Shown piece after piece: positions 44,949-54,313 of a DNA stretch of 64,000 nucleotides; position 1 is the first letter of the stretch, and each line of letters begins with the position of its first letter. A program made the position numbers and the translations under genes. The notes beneath the pieces are model-generated. The model did no database searches. It was given only the letters and a program-made list of their open reading frames with translations, and had not been told where the DNA came from. Source of the DNA: Calothrix sp. NIES-4105 (GTDB lineage: Bacteria > Cyanobacteriota > Cyanobacteriia > Cyanobacteriales > Nostocaceae); assembly GCF_002368415.1 (NCBI RefSeq), contig NZ_AP018290.1, positions 5,283,614 to 5,347,613 of the forward strand. The letters run 5' to 3'.

Positions 44949-45076
44949 TTGATATCATTTAAATAGTGTCACTTTAATGCTAAGGGTAAATAAACGCTAC
45001 TATGTCGCAGTAATTTAAACGAGTAAAAATAGAAGATTTTGTTTTACAAGATGACATTACTGAGGGAGACAGAACC

Positions 45077-46207
45077 GTGACTAGTTTTAAGGAGCTTGAT
45101 ACAACAGATTTAGCAGAAGATATAGCGATAGAAGGTATTGAATTAGACGAAGAAGAAATAAGTGAGCCTTTTAGCCCTGCTCAAATAAGAGTTGACACTA
45201 GGCGATTTACAATTAGCGCTATCTTAAAAAAAATAGAACTTAATGAAATTGAGCTTCAACCAGAATTTCAACGTAAATTAGTGTGGAATCAAATTGCAAA
45301 AAGTCGATTGATTGAGTCTATACTTATTCGCATCCCTATTCCTATATTTTATCTTGATGCAACGAGCGCTAGTAGCTGGATGGTAATAGATGGTCTACAA
45401 AGATTTAATACTTTTAAAGAATTCGTAATAGATAAAAACCTTAGATTAACAGGCTTACAGTCATTTACACAATTTAATGGTAAGACATATAATGAATTAC
45501 CACGTAATTATCAGAGGCGCCTAGAAGAAACAGAACTTACAGTAGTACTTGTAGAAAAAGGTACACCCAAAGAGTTTAGTAAAGCACTGTTTGAGCGAAT
45601 AAATACAAGCGCTTCAGCATTATCAGCACAGGAAATACGTCATGCGCTCAACCAGGGCAAAGCAACAAAAATACTAGAAACTTTAGCGAACTCAGTAGAA
45701 TTTAAAAACGCTACCGATAATGGGATAAGTAGCTATAGAATGTTAGACCGTGAGTGTATACTAAGAGTTTTAGCTTTTATAATTTATCCAAATATTGAAG
45801 AGTTAAATATTAAAAGCATAAAGAAAATACTAGACGAAGCGATGCTAAAAATTAACTTAATGACTGATAATGAGATTGATGTGATAAAAAATCAATTTTT
45901 ATATGTGATGAAAACAGCAGCAGAAATCTTTGATAAAAATGCTTTCCGTAAGATATATAGTGCTAAAACTATAAAAAATCCAATTAATAAAGCACTCTTT
46001 GAAGCATGGTCAGTTAGCCTGTATAAATTGAGTCATGAAGAAATAGAGCTTTTGAAGCATCGACGAGATTCTCTAATTGTAAAAATTAAAGACTTTACTG
46101 ATGAAGATAAATTTGACGATTCAATTTATAAAATTACTGGCAATTTAAAAGATGCATTACGTAGAGTAAATGATATTGAAAAAATTATTAAATTAGTATT
46201 ACTATGA
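45077..46207 (+). CDS. DUF262 (ParB/GmrSD-N-like) protein, first gene of a defence-type operon
   Basis: The 376-residue protein starts at GTG 45077. The ParB/Srx-like DUF262 domain shows L-Q-P-E-F-Q-R (60-66), W (70), and S-W-M-V-I-D-G-L-Q-R-F-N-T-F (100-113), which in the GmrSD-type proteins form the NTP-binding D-G-x-Q-R active site. A helical C-terminal region follows, with no DUF1524 HNH nuclease. It overlaps the next gene by 4 bp (ATGA). The ribosome site is likely GAGGGA at 45061. Confidence 0.83.
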   Translation: MTSFKELDTTDLAEDIAIEGIELDEEEISEPFSPAQIRVDTRRFTISAILKKIELNEIELQPEFQRKLVWNQIAKSRLIESILIRIPIPIFYLDATSASSWMVIDGLQRFNTFKEFVIDKNLRLTGLQSFTQFNGKTYNELPRNYQRRLEETELTVVLVEKGTPKEFSKALFERINTSASALSAQEIRHALNQGKATKILETLANSVEFKNATDNGISSYRMLDRECILRVLAFIIYPNIEELNIKSIKKILDEAMLKINLMTDNEIDVIKNQFLYVMKTAAEIFDKNAFRKIYSAKTIKNPINKALFEAWSVSLYKLSHEEIELLKHRRDSLIVKIKDFTDEDKFDDSIYKITGNLKDALRRVNDIEKIIKLVLL

Positions 46208-47400
46208 TACACTCACTTCGATTAAAGAATTTTAAACCTTTCAAAGACCAGACTCTTGAGTTTCGCGCGCTAACGTTATTGTCTGGGTTTAACGGCATGG
46301 GCAAATCATCAGTATTACAATCGTTATTATTGCTAAGGCAATCATATCAACAACGAGTTCTGCAACGCGGGCTTTTGGCTTTAAATGGTAATTTAGTTCG
46401 TATAGGAACAGCCCAAGATGCACTTTTTGATGGTGCAGAAGAAGAATTTATCAGCTTTGAGCTTGTTGTTAAACTACAAGAAAAAATGATGTGGGAGTGG
46501 CGTTTTGCTTATGACCAAAAAGCCGATGTTTTGCGAAGCGAAAACGTGCCTACTACCCCAGAAATAGATGAATTTTGCCTTTTTGGAGATAACTTTCATT
46601 ACCTTCAAGCAGAGAGAATTGGCCCACGAAATGTATATGAAATGGCTGATGACATGGTACGTCAACATTTTCAGCTTGGGACGGCAGGTGAATATACAGC
46701 ACATTTTTTGAGTTTGTTTGGAAACTGTAATATCAATACTATCGGGCTTCAAAAAAAAGATATTCAAACAAACAATCAAACTATTGAGTGCCAGAACCAA
46801 GAGATGTCAAAGCAATTACGTCATCCAAAAGCAAAATCATTTGAATTAAAAGACCAAGTAGAAGCATGGATGGGTGAAATAAGTCCAGGAACAAGGATTT
46901 ATATTACCTCAAATACAGATATTGACTTAATCAGTACTCAATATTCATTTGCAGTGGGAAACGATATTAGTAACAAATACCGTGCAACTAATGTTGGCTT
47001 TGGAATTACCTATAGCTTATCAATTGTTGTTGCACTACTTGCATCTCCACCAGGTACATTAATTCTCCTTGAAAATCCCGAATCTAATCTTCACTCTAGA
47101 GGACAAACAAAAATGGGAGAATTAATCGCTCTTGCAGCTAGTAGTGGTATTCAAGTAGTTGTAGAAACTCATAGTGACCATGTTTTAAATGGTATTCGTT
47201 TGGCCGTTCATGGTGGCAAGCTGAGACCTAATGATGTTCAATTGCATTATTTCCAGCGTCAAGAGAAAAAAGGGCAAACTTTTACAAATGTAGTGTCACC
47301 ACGTATTGATAGAAACGGCAGAATTGATAAGTGGCCAGATGGTTTCTTTGATGAGTGGGAAAACAGCTTGGATGCATTATTAGAACCGACGAGGGAATAG
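46204..47400 (+). CDS. DUF3696-like / OLD-type P-loop ATPase, second gene of the operon
   Basis: An ABC/SMC-like ATPase of 398 residues. Walker A is G-F-N-G-M-G-K-S-S at 28-36. Walker B/signature come late (GTLILLENPESNLHSRGQTKMGELIALAASS) and the H-loop is V-V-V-E-T-H-S-D-H-V-L-N-G-I-R. I recognise the pattern of DUF3696-type ATPases; the TOPRIM nuclease of OLD is not visible. Start and stop are tight: 4-bp overlap before, 3-bp gap after. No GGCGCC in the gene. Confidence 0.83.
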   Translation: MIHSLRLKNFKPFKDQTLEFRALTLLSGFNGMGKSSVLQSLLLLRQSYQQRVLQRGLLALNGNLVRIGTAQDALFDGAEEEFISFELVVKLQEKMMWEWRFAYDQKADVLRSENVPTTPEIDEFCLFGDNFHYLQAERIGPRNVYEMADDMVRQHFQLGTAGEYTAHFLSLFGNCNINTIGLQKKDIQTNNQTIECQNQEMSKQLRHPKAKSFELKDQVEAWMGEISPGTRIYITSNTDIDLISTQYSFAVGNDISNKYRATNVGFGITYSLSIVVALLASPPGTLILLENPESNLHSRGQTKMGELIALAASSGIQVVVETHSDHVLNGIRLAVHGGKLRPNDVQLHYFQRQEKKGQTFTNVVSPRIDRNGRIDKWPDGFFDEWENSLDALLEPTRE

Positions 47401-47403
47401 AGG

Positions 47404-48372
47404 GTGAATTTTGATCTGATATTGAATGAACTGTCTTTGCGAAATCTTGCTTCAAACGAGCAAACAGCACAGCAAATAATGTCCGAATTTATCAAAACCA
47501 TAAAAGCTATTAAAGCTCAGGGAGTGAAAGTTAACCTTCGTACAAAAGACAATCTTTATACAATAATAATCGCACCAAAATACCCTATAAGGCGATGGCT
47601 GAATGATACAGATGAAGTTGAGAGAGTTTTTATTAAAACTCTTGCTACAAAAACACCTTTTTCAAGCGATATTGCAAACTCTGAGATTCAAGATATTGAA
47701 AATAATGCTAGCTTATCTGAGTTTAATTATCAGGGAGAGCTTGCTGTTGGGTTAGGAATTGCTTATGTACTAAATACAATTGCTATTAGCTTTCTATCTG
47801 AAGAATGTTGGGATTGCAGTCGTTTAGAGCTAGAGTATAAATGGTTTAATAAAAATGAAGAATTAGTTCACGAAATTGTTGAAGTTATCCACGCTAGTCG
47901 TAGTAGTCATGTACAAGAACATATTGATTTAATTCAACAGATAAAGGAGCGTATTCGTGAAGGGGTAGATGATGGAGTAGAGCTTTGGCAACGAAGAGAA
48001 GAATTATTTCCAAATTTAGAATTTTGCGATGCTGTTAGAAGGCAGTTGGAAAATATTCTTACTGGACAATTAGAGCTACAGCCTGTTATTAATACATTAT
48101 CTCAGCTTCAAAAGTGTTGTGAAAACTGGAGTAATGGTTATTTTAATCTTGATGGATACTCAATTGAGGAGTCAGGAGAAAGTAAGCCAACCCTTGATAA
48201 ATATAGAAAGGAAAGAACTTTTCTTTGTCTTGATGGTAAAGAACGTCTGTTTGAACGGCATGTTAAATTAAGATTTTGCAACTGGCGAATTCATTTCTTT
48301 GCAGAAAAACCAGGAAAAGTGATTATTGGTTATGTTGGGCGCCATCTCCCTACGGTAAAGAATCGAACATAA
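47404..48372 (+). CDS. unknown protein, third gene of the operon, RelE-like tail
   Basis: The 322-residue protein starts at GTG 47404, just 3 bp after the ATPase stop. I do not recognise a family for most of it. The last 40 residues (ERHVKLRFCNWRIHFFAEKPGKVIIGYVGRHL) resemble the final strands of RelE/HigB-type toxins (R-I-x-F-x-x-x-x-x-x-K-V-I-I-G-Y-x-G-x-H-L). It may therefore be an effector toxin, but that is inference from a short motif. A perfect 11-bp hairpin follows the stop. Confidence 0.7.
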   Translation: MNFDLILNELSLRNLASNEQTAQQIMSEFIKTIKAIKAQGVKVNLRTKDNLYTIIIAPKYPIRRWLNDTDEVERVFIKTLATKTPFSSDIANSEIQDIENNASLSEFNYQGELAVGLGIAYVLNTIAISFLSEECWDCSRLELEYKWFNKNEELVHEIVEVIHASRSSHVQEHIDLIQQIKERIREGVDDGVELWQRREELFPNLEFCDAVRRQLENILTGQLELQPVINTLSQLQKCCENWSNGYFNLDGYSIEESGESKPTLDKYRKERTFLCLDGKERLFERHVKLRFCNWRIHFFAEKPGKVIIGYVGRHLPTVKNRT

Positions 48373-48401
48373 TTAAATAAAATCTTTCCTTCTTTTGTTA
48401 T

Positions 48402-48439
48402 ATATTACCGCACCGTATTAATATCCGATGCGGTAATAT
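48402..48439. terminator. perfect 11-bp stem hairpin after the defence-type operon
   Basis: ATATTACCGCA (48402-48412) and TGCGGTAATAT (48429-48439) pair perfectly with a 16-nt loop. It lies 30 bp after the last stop and probably ends the operon. No T-run follows. Confidence 0.55.
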
Positions 48440-48577
48440 CGTTTCTAGTTGTATCTGAATGGCTTAAATTACAGAAATGCTTTTGACATAGAGAAAGATA
48501 AAGAACAAATAATTGCCATGCAGACGCATTTGATATAAAAGGTAAAATTAATATAAGAGACAAGAGCAAAAACAATC

Positions 48578-49132
48578 ATGACTACAGCAGTTAAACCCAT
48601 CACCTTAAAAGAATTCCTACAATTACCCGAAACTGAACCTGCTTCTGAGTATATTAATGGAGAAATTAATCAAAAACCCATGCCACAAGGAGAACACAGC
48701 CGACTTCAAGGTAAACTCGTTTCCACTGTTAACGAAGTTGCAGAACCTCAAAAAGTTGCCTTAGCATTACCTGAACTACGCTGTACATTTGGCGGCGCCA
48801 CCGTAGTTCCCGATGTTGCTGTATTTCGATGGGAACGCATACCTCGTACTGAGTCTGGAAGAATTGCCAACCGCTTTGAAAGCCATCCTGACTGGGCAAT
48901 AGAAATTCTTTCACCAGAGCAAAGCCAAACTAAAGTTCTCCGTAACCTACTACATTGTAGCAAAAATGGTACAGAACTAGGGTGGTTAATTCTTCCAGAT
49001 GAAGCTGGCATTTTGGCTGTACATCCTAACCAACGTGTTGAGCTACTAGAAGGAACAGATTTACTGCCCATCCTCAGTAATATTGACTTATCTCTAACCG
49101 TCGAGCAAATCTTTAACTGGCTGAATATTTAA
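48578..49132 (+). CDS. Uma2-family restriction endonuclease-like protein
   Basis: A 184-residue PD-(D/E)XK-fold protein of the DUF820/Uma2 family, very common in filamentous cyanobacteria. Family stretches: EFLQLPETEPASEYINGEI, F-G-G-A-T-V-V-P-D-V-A-V-F-R-W (catalytic Asp), P-D-W-A-I-E-I-L-S-P-E-Q-S (catalytic E-x-x). Its role is uncertain; some members look like parts of TA systems or mobile elements. The upstream gene is unrelated. Confidence 0.86.
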   Translation: MTTAVKPITLKEFLQLPETEPASEYINGEINQKPMPQGEHSRLQGKLVSTVNEVAEPQKVALALPELRCTFGGATVVPDVAVFRWERIPRTESGRIANRFESHPDWAIEILSPEQSQTKVLRNLLHCSKNGTELGWLILPDEAGILAVHPNQRVELLEGTDLLPILSNIDLSLTVEQIFNWLNI

Positions 49133-49292
49133 AATGCAGTTGGCATCGTGCCGAGATATGACCAAAAACCTGCAAGATGCCCTCAAAAGGCTTGATTTAT
49201 CGTTACCGAACATGGCTTTTTTGACTTTAATGTAGCAAATTATCAAACCTGGACACGACAAGATTTTTCAGTCCATCTTGCTGGTTTGCTAG
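49133..49292. other. 3' flank of the group II intron, possible broken gene
   Basis: The stretch contains a short frame (F-F-D-F-N-V-A-N-Y-Q-T-W-T-R-Q-D-F-S-V-H-L-A-G-L-L-G at 49210-49291) that runs into the intron. I could not match it to a known protein or to the sequence beyond 51843. Confidence 0.35.
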
Positions 49293-49293
49293 G

Positions 49294-51843
49294 GTCGATG
49301 AGGAGCATTGCTGCACCTCACCTCCCATCCGAAACCGTGCATGAAAGATTTCCCTTCACACGGCTACTCAATGTGTTTCCCTTTTGTCACTACGGGACTT
49401 CTGACTGCCATCACTGGCAGTTTTTTCATCATGGCAATGGCGGTGCAGTAATTGGAGATTTTCCCACTTGTCTTTACCTCCGCATGTAGTGGGTTCTATA
49501 TGGTCAACTTCCAATACATCACCTTCTTTGAAGTGCAAGCCGCACCAGGCACATTTCCCCTTTTGTTGCTTTAGTAGTAAAGATTTCCTACTAGGCATCT
49601 CAGGGTGTTTACTTAGTCTTTGACTCCAGTAGAGAGAGTCACCATCATACGGGCTTTTATCGGCTAAGACCTTAACGTAATCGTTTACACTGGAATGGAA
49701 CTCAATATAGGTTATTAGTTCCAGAGCATCGCTAGTTGGTCGTGTGGCAAAAACCCACTTTTTATCACCTATTGTGTGCCAATATTTCTGATGACCTTTA
49801 TTGGTGCTTCCGGTTTGTCTTTTCGCCCATCTTCTAAGTCGAAGATAGAGTACTCTGTTTAGCCGTGCAAAATCCCCTGTGGTTCCTGCATCTGAAACTC
49901 TGTAATACCTCGCCCATCCTCTAATTACAGGATTTAGGTCTTTAATAAGCTGCGCTTGTGACCTTGATTTGTTTTTAGTAAAGATGGTTTTGATATTTTG
50001 TTTGTGAGCCTCAATTGCCTTCTTTGAAGGGGTAATGAGAGTAACGAAACCAAGACTTATACCTCGACTATTTTTATTATCTCGGTATTTTCCAGCCGGA
50101 TGTTGTTGAATATGGTGTCCGAGGAAATCGAATCCTGCTATACCATCTTCACTTAAGTGCGGATGGAATGTATGTGTTATTCGAGTCTTTTCTGGTTTCA
50201 GTTCCAGACCAATACCTTTTAGCCATTCTTTTATGATTGCCTCACACCTAATAATGACCGCTTTGGACTCATTTAGAACAACGAAGTCATCAGCATACCT
50301 TATGAAAGTAGGCTTCTGGATTTGCTGCCCAAATTTAGCTTTTGACCCTATTACTTTTCCAGACTTATTAGCTGGAAATTCTTGGTCAATGAGGTTTTCT
50401 AAACCATGTAATGCAATATTAGCTAATAGCGGCGAAAGCACGCCTCCTTGAGGAGTCCCATCGTTACTAGCTATGAATTTTCCTGAATCTATAGCCCCAG
50501 ATTTTAACCAAGCTTTGATTTGTTGCTTGATTTTTCCTTTGACGTTTAGTTTCAGAAGTAATGCTTTATGGTTTATGCGGTCGAAACACTGCGATATATC
50601 TGCATCAAGAACGAATTTCGCTTTTGATACTATGCAGTTTTTGATATGTTTAATGGCATCATGGCATGACCTTCCGGGTCGAAAACCATAATTTGATGGC
50701 TCAAATCGAGCTTCCCACTCTGGCTCTAACGTAGCTTTTACTACAGCTTGAAGGGCACGGTCAAAAATGGTGGGTATCGAAAGTGGTCTTTTTTCTGTTT
50801 TTCCTGGCTTCGGAATCCATATTCTCCGCGTAGGTTTGGATTTACCATTTATATATAGACCATTTGCTAGGTTCAGACGCGCTTCTGGGGACAGTACTTT
50901 GATACCGTCCACACCTGCTGTCTTTTTACCTTGGTTGTCTTGCGTTACCCTTCTAACCGCTAATACTCTGTTCGACCAAGACCTCATTAGTGTTCGTTGG
51001 AGTTTTCTGACTCGCTTAATATCACCACAACGCGAAGCGGCGTAGATGCGTTTTTGTAACTTAAAGACGTATCTCTCGACTTTGCGCCAATTGATACTCT
51101 TCCATCCCTCAGTATCCAGTATTGAATCTGATTTAAGCTTTTCCATTACTACTTACACCCCTAGCTCTATGCACATTGCGGGTTACGTCTGCTTATCCTG
51201 GAAGTTACTCCATCCCTTTTCAGGCTTTAACCGTTACTTCGGTTTAGGCATTTGCTTCTTAACCCATCCTGCCCAACTTAAGCTTTTAGCCTGACCGCCT
51301 ACCTATGTATCGACCTCCATAGGAGCTATAAATTGGGTTACTTCGTTCCTGATATCCATTATTTTGAGTCTTTAGAGGATGCCTATCCACCGGGGGTCTA
51401 GGAGGTACGCTGTTCCGGTCGCAAGAACCTAACAGTCCCTACCCTATCGGTTATTTCCGAACCAAGGTGTGTCCGAAACACAAGCTTATATCCCTTGGTG
51501 AGATTTTACGATGGCTCAACGACATTTCGCTTGCTCTCCCCATAAACTCTTGCTTGCGGTTGGCGCTTTCAGCAATTACCGCCTATTACCGCTTTCATCC
51601 CCGCTTTACGGATTTGATAGTCAGTCTCGTCCGTGAGGGCTACCATGATTAAATGGTAGTTTATGTGCTTTCAACCCCGCACCAGGGCGTTAAGACTTGG
51701 TTTTCTAGGATACTCACCTCACTTACATGGATATCGAAAGTTATCATCAGTAAAGGATTAAAGTGCGGACTCAACCAAATTTGGTTACTTTACTGAAGCC
51801 TGGAATCCTCCCAAATAATGGGTTTCTCCAGAACGAATCGCAC
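49294..51843 (-). mobile_element. group II intron with maturase ORF
   Basis: On the minus strand the 5' end begins G-T-G-C-G at 51843, the group II consensus. Domain V is at about 49331-49369: A-G-C-C-G-T-G-T-G, then a tetraloop-like turn and C-A-C-G-G-T-T. A domain VI hairpin follows (49294-49330) to about 49294. The maturase lies within domain IV, and its stop overlaps domain V. Length is about 2.5 kb. The 3' end is approximate. There is no GGCGCC in this whole segment, in contrast to the host DNA. Confidence 0.8.
49368..51146 (-). CDS. ltrA: group II intron reverse transcriptase / maturase / HNH endonuclease
   Basis: 592 residues: RT domain (LSIPTIFDRALQAVVKATLE, F-R-P-G-R-S-C-H-D-A-I, G-T-P-Q-G-G-V-L-S-P-L-L-A-N, Y-A-D-D-F-V-V-L), thumb/maturase domain (GIIM, about 380-480) and a C-terminal HNH endonuclease (C-A-W-C-G-L-H, V-L-E-V-D-H-I-E-P, L-Q-L-L-H-R-H-C-H). 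All catalytic motifs, including Y-A-D-D and the HNH histidines, are intact. The protein splices the intron RNA and makes second-strand cuts for retrohoming. The frame is complete. Confidence 0.95.
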   Translation of the reverse strand: MEKLKSDSILDTEGWKSINWRKVERYVFKLQKRIYAASRCGDIKRVRKLQRTLMRSWSNRVLAVRRVTQDNQGKKTAGVDGIKVLSPEARLNLANGLYINGKSKPTRRIWIPKPGKTEKRPLSIPTIFDRALQAVVKATLEPEWEARFEPSNYGFRPGRSCHDAIKHIKNCIVSKAKFVLDADISQCFDRINHKALLLKLNVKGKIKQQIKAWLKSGAIDSGKFIASNDGTPQGGVLSPLLANIALHGLENLIDQEFPANKSGKVIGSKAKFGQQIQKPTFIRYADDFVVLNESKAVIIRCEAIIKEWLKGIGLELKPEKTRITHTFHPHLSEDGIAGFDFLGHHIQQHPAGKYRDNKNSRGISLGFVTLITPSKKAIEAHKQNIKTIFTKNKSRSQAQLIKDLNPVIRGWARYYRVSDAGTTGDFARLNRVLYLRLRRWAKRQTGSTNKGHQKYWHTIGDKKWVFATRPTSDALELITYIEFHSSVNDYVKVLADKSPYDGDSLYWSQRLSKHPEMPSRKSLLLKQQKGKCAWCGLHFKEGDVLEVDHIEPTTCGGKDKWENLQLLHRHCHDEKTASDGSQKSRSDKRETH

Positions 51844-51994
51844 TTACTTGAATCTCGGCTCAATACCCAGTTGGCTAGCTTGTACTTCCGTGTGGAAAAT
51901 ATAGAGATTTTTTAGTCAGCCTCTCCCTTTAGAGATAAAACTCACTTCCTTACTAGATTTATCTTAAAAGTGGGAAGTCGTTTGGGTGTTTCTC

Positions 51995-52786
51995 ATGCTG
52001 CATCGTTTTACCGAACAGGGTTTAATTTGTATTACTCAACCTCATCATGCTATTATTGCGGGAGAACTAGCGCGCGCTTGGGGTAATGAACAATTTGGTA
52101 ACTTCGCTCCATTTGATGAAGTTTGTTTAGGCGCCGCCATACATGATATAGGTTGGGTTACATGGGAGCAAAAGCCAACACTGAACCCTGAAACTGGCTA
52201 CCCTCACAAATTTACACAGTTACCAACACAAGTACATATAGATATATGGTCTAGTGCAAAACAGCTTGCACTTCCGTTTGGGAGATACGCAGCATTAGTT
52301 GTTTCATTACATGGGACAGGATTGTATGAAAGGTTTAATAACTGGCGAAACTCTCCACAGGCAGCTACTCTTGTGCAGGATTTTCTTAATCAAGAGGTAG
52401 CGTTTCAACAACAGCTTATCAATATTCTCAACCAAGATAAATATTTTGCACCATATGCGGCGCCGGAAACCATCAAACGCAACCAACAACTTGTAGCAAC
52501 CTGGGATAGTCTCTCAATAATGTTATGTCAAGGATTTACCGAGAAAGAAGAAGTAACGAAAGTTCCAACTAGTGACGGAGAAACCACACTCGAATTAACC
52601 TTGCTAGAAAAAGAAGGTAATTGTAACCATATAGCAGTATCCCCTTGGGCATTTCAGCAAAGCGAAGTAAAACTTATTTATGAAGGAAGGCTTTTACCAC
52701 ACACCTTTGATGATGAAGCAGCAATGCAAGATTATCTAAACAGGAATTGCTGGATAACTTTAAGTACAATCTTAAAACCACTTTAA
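51995..52786 (+). CDS. DUF3891-type protein
   Basis: A 263-residue protein with the marks of the DUF3891 family: Q-P-H-H-A-I-I-A-G-E-L-A-R-A-W-G-N, H-D-I-G-W near residue 51 (an HD-like histidine/aspartate pair), and F-G-R-Y-A-A-L-V-V-S-L-H-G-T-G-L-Y. The H...H-D...H pattern suggests a metal-dependent phosphohydrolase-like fold, but activity is unknown. ATG 51995 is chosen over the GTG at 51986. It is just right of the intron. Confidence 0.78.
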   Translation: MLHRFTEQGLICITQPHHAIIAGELARAWGNEQFGNFAPFDEVCLGAAIHDIGWVTWEQKPTLNPETGYPHKFTQLPTQVHIDIWSSAKQLALPFGRYAALVVSLHGTGLYERFNNWRNSPQAATLVQDFLNQEVAFQQQLINILNQDKYFAPYAAPETIKRNQQLVATWDSLSIMLCQGFTEKEEVTKVPTSDGETTLELTLLEKEGNCNHIAVSPWAFQQSEVKLIYEGRLLPHTFDDEAAMQDYLNRNCWITLSTILKPL

Positions 52787-52883
52787 TTTTTATATTAATC
52801 GCAAATACCCCCTCTGTGCCCTCTGCGCCTCTGTGGTAAAAAAGATAATATCAGTATAAACACTAGTTCCAAAGGTTTGCCCC

Positions 52884-53424
52884 GTGAAAGTTACTATCCG
52901 AGATAGCAGTGTCCTCAAAACTGTAGAGCCTCATATATTAGAAGCTCACTTAAAAACTACTGGTTGGCGAGAAACTGCTCGAATTTTAGATAATGCCGCG
53001 TCTGTATGGAAATTAAAAAAAGATGAATTTGGCGAATTTGAAATACTACTACCTTTAAAGCCAGATTGGGCTGCCGGTCGCTGCGCGCATTAGCGATGTT
53101 TTAAAGACTTTAGAATAGGTAGAAAATCGCTCACAAATTGAAATATTAGGAGAATTAATTACTAAGGCTAATAATATTAAAATTCAGGGATTAGTGACAC
53201 ATGTAGAAAAGCATAATCATAAAATGAGTGGACAAGTAACATTATTTGGTATTGTTTTTGATAAACTACGAAAAATTAATGTTTTGCTTGCAGATGATGA
53301 GTATGTTTTAGCAATTAAAGCTTATCAAGAACGTCTACCAATTTTATGCTTAGGTGATTTAGTCAAGGTAGATGAAGTTTTTACTTTACAGAATTTACAA
53401 AAATTTGAGTTAGATAATATTTAA
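52884..53424 (+). pseudogene. broken gene of unknown family
   Basis: The frame starts MKVTIRDSSVLKTVEPHILE and stops at 53093. Another frame continues R-I-S-D-V-L-K-T-L-E, an amber stop at about 53116, then V-E-N-R-S-Q-I-E-I-L-G-E-L-I-T-K and runs to a stop at 53424 (MSGQVTLFGIVFDKLRKINV...). Both pieces fit one protein of about 180 residues with one frameshift near 53075 and one in-frame stop. A short G-C-C-G-G-T-C-G-C-T-G-C-G-C duplication marks the break. Confidence 0.72.
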
Positions 53425-53572
53425 ACTTTTTTAATAGAATGTAAGGTTACTTTAAAAAGGATGAACATGTATACAAGGCATCCAAAACCATAACATCTTC
53501 CAAGGTTATATGCACAAAATGCTTAGATAAGCTATAATCGGTATTATTTCTTCAACCAAGCATTAGTCAATT

Positions 53573-53827
53573 ATGGCTCAAATAGTAGTTGAAAATTTAG
53601 AACCTAATGTTATAGACAAGTTGGAAGCTCTTGCCAAACAGAATGGTAGGTCTTTGCAAGAAGAATTGAAGCATATTTTAAAACAAGCAGCAGAAACTGC
53701 GGTACAGTATCGTACAGGCGGTGATATAGCGAGAGCCAGAGAAGCTGTTGCTCGCTCACAGGCTAGGTATGCTGGAAAAAAACTAAGTGATAGCACTGAA
53801 CTTATCCGCGAGGACAGAGAGCGGTGA
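53573..53827 (+). CDS. FitA/Arc-type antitoxin
   Basis: The 84-residue ribbon-helix-helix protein begins MAQIVVENLEPNVIDKLEAL, then A-K-Q-N-G-R-S-L-Q-E-E-L-K-H-I-L, the FitA-like DNA-binding fold. The tail (AREAVARSQARYAGKKLSD) binds the PIN toxin. It overlaps the toxin by ATGA-type 4 bp (53824-53827). Both genes are intact. Confidence 0.85.
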   Translation: MAQIVVENLEPNVIDKLEALAKQNGRSLQEELKHILKQAAETAVQYRTGGDIARAREAVARSQARYAGKKLSDSTELIREDRER

Positions 53828-54243
53828 ACCGATATGTTTTAGATGCAAGCGTTGCTATTAAATGGTTTGTGGCTGAGGTATATTCAGAAGCAGCTCAACT
53901 TTTACTTATAGATGGCAACACTTTTTTAGTTCCAGATTTTTTCTTTCCTGAAGTAGGAAATGTTTTGTGGAAACGAGTGCGTCGAGGTGAAGATACACAA
54001 GATAATGCAAGACAAACATTAGCTGACTTAGATACAGTTCCTATAGAGGTTTATTTATCTAGACCTTTGATGCCACTTGCTCTAGATATAGCTATCCAGA
54101 CAGATAGAGCCATTTATGACGTTTTGTATTTAGCACTTGCTATTACGCATAATTGCCAAATGGTAACAGCCGACCAAAAATTTTATAATGCTATTGTTAA
54201 TAGTGCTTATGCAAATAATATTGTGTGGGTGGAAGATGTTTAA
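53824..54243 (+). CDS. VapC/FitB-type PIN-domain toxin
   Basis: The 139-residue PIN ribonuclease starts at GTG 53824: N-R-Y-V-L-D-A-S-V-A-I-K-W-F (Asp7), P-E-V-G-N-V-L-W-K-R-V near 46, and D-R-A-I-Y-D-V-L-Y-L-A-L-A near 102 for the acidic cluster, then V-T-A-D-Q-K-F-Y. It would cleave RNA when the antitoxin is degraded. Full length. A palindrome follows at 54314. Confidence 0.9.
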   Translation: MNRYVLDASVAIKWFVAEVYSEAAQLLLIDGNTFLVPDFFFPEVGNVLWKRVRRGEDTQDNARQTLADLDTVPIEVYLSRPLMPLALDIAIQTDRAIYDVLYLALAITHNCQMVTADQKFYNAIVNSAYANNIVWVEDV

Positions 54244-54313
54244 AATTTGAGCGTCTTGTGCCCTTTATATCTGAAGACGGTTTTTCCTAGATTATTGTTT
54301 AAAAATGCACGTT

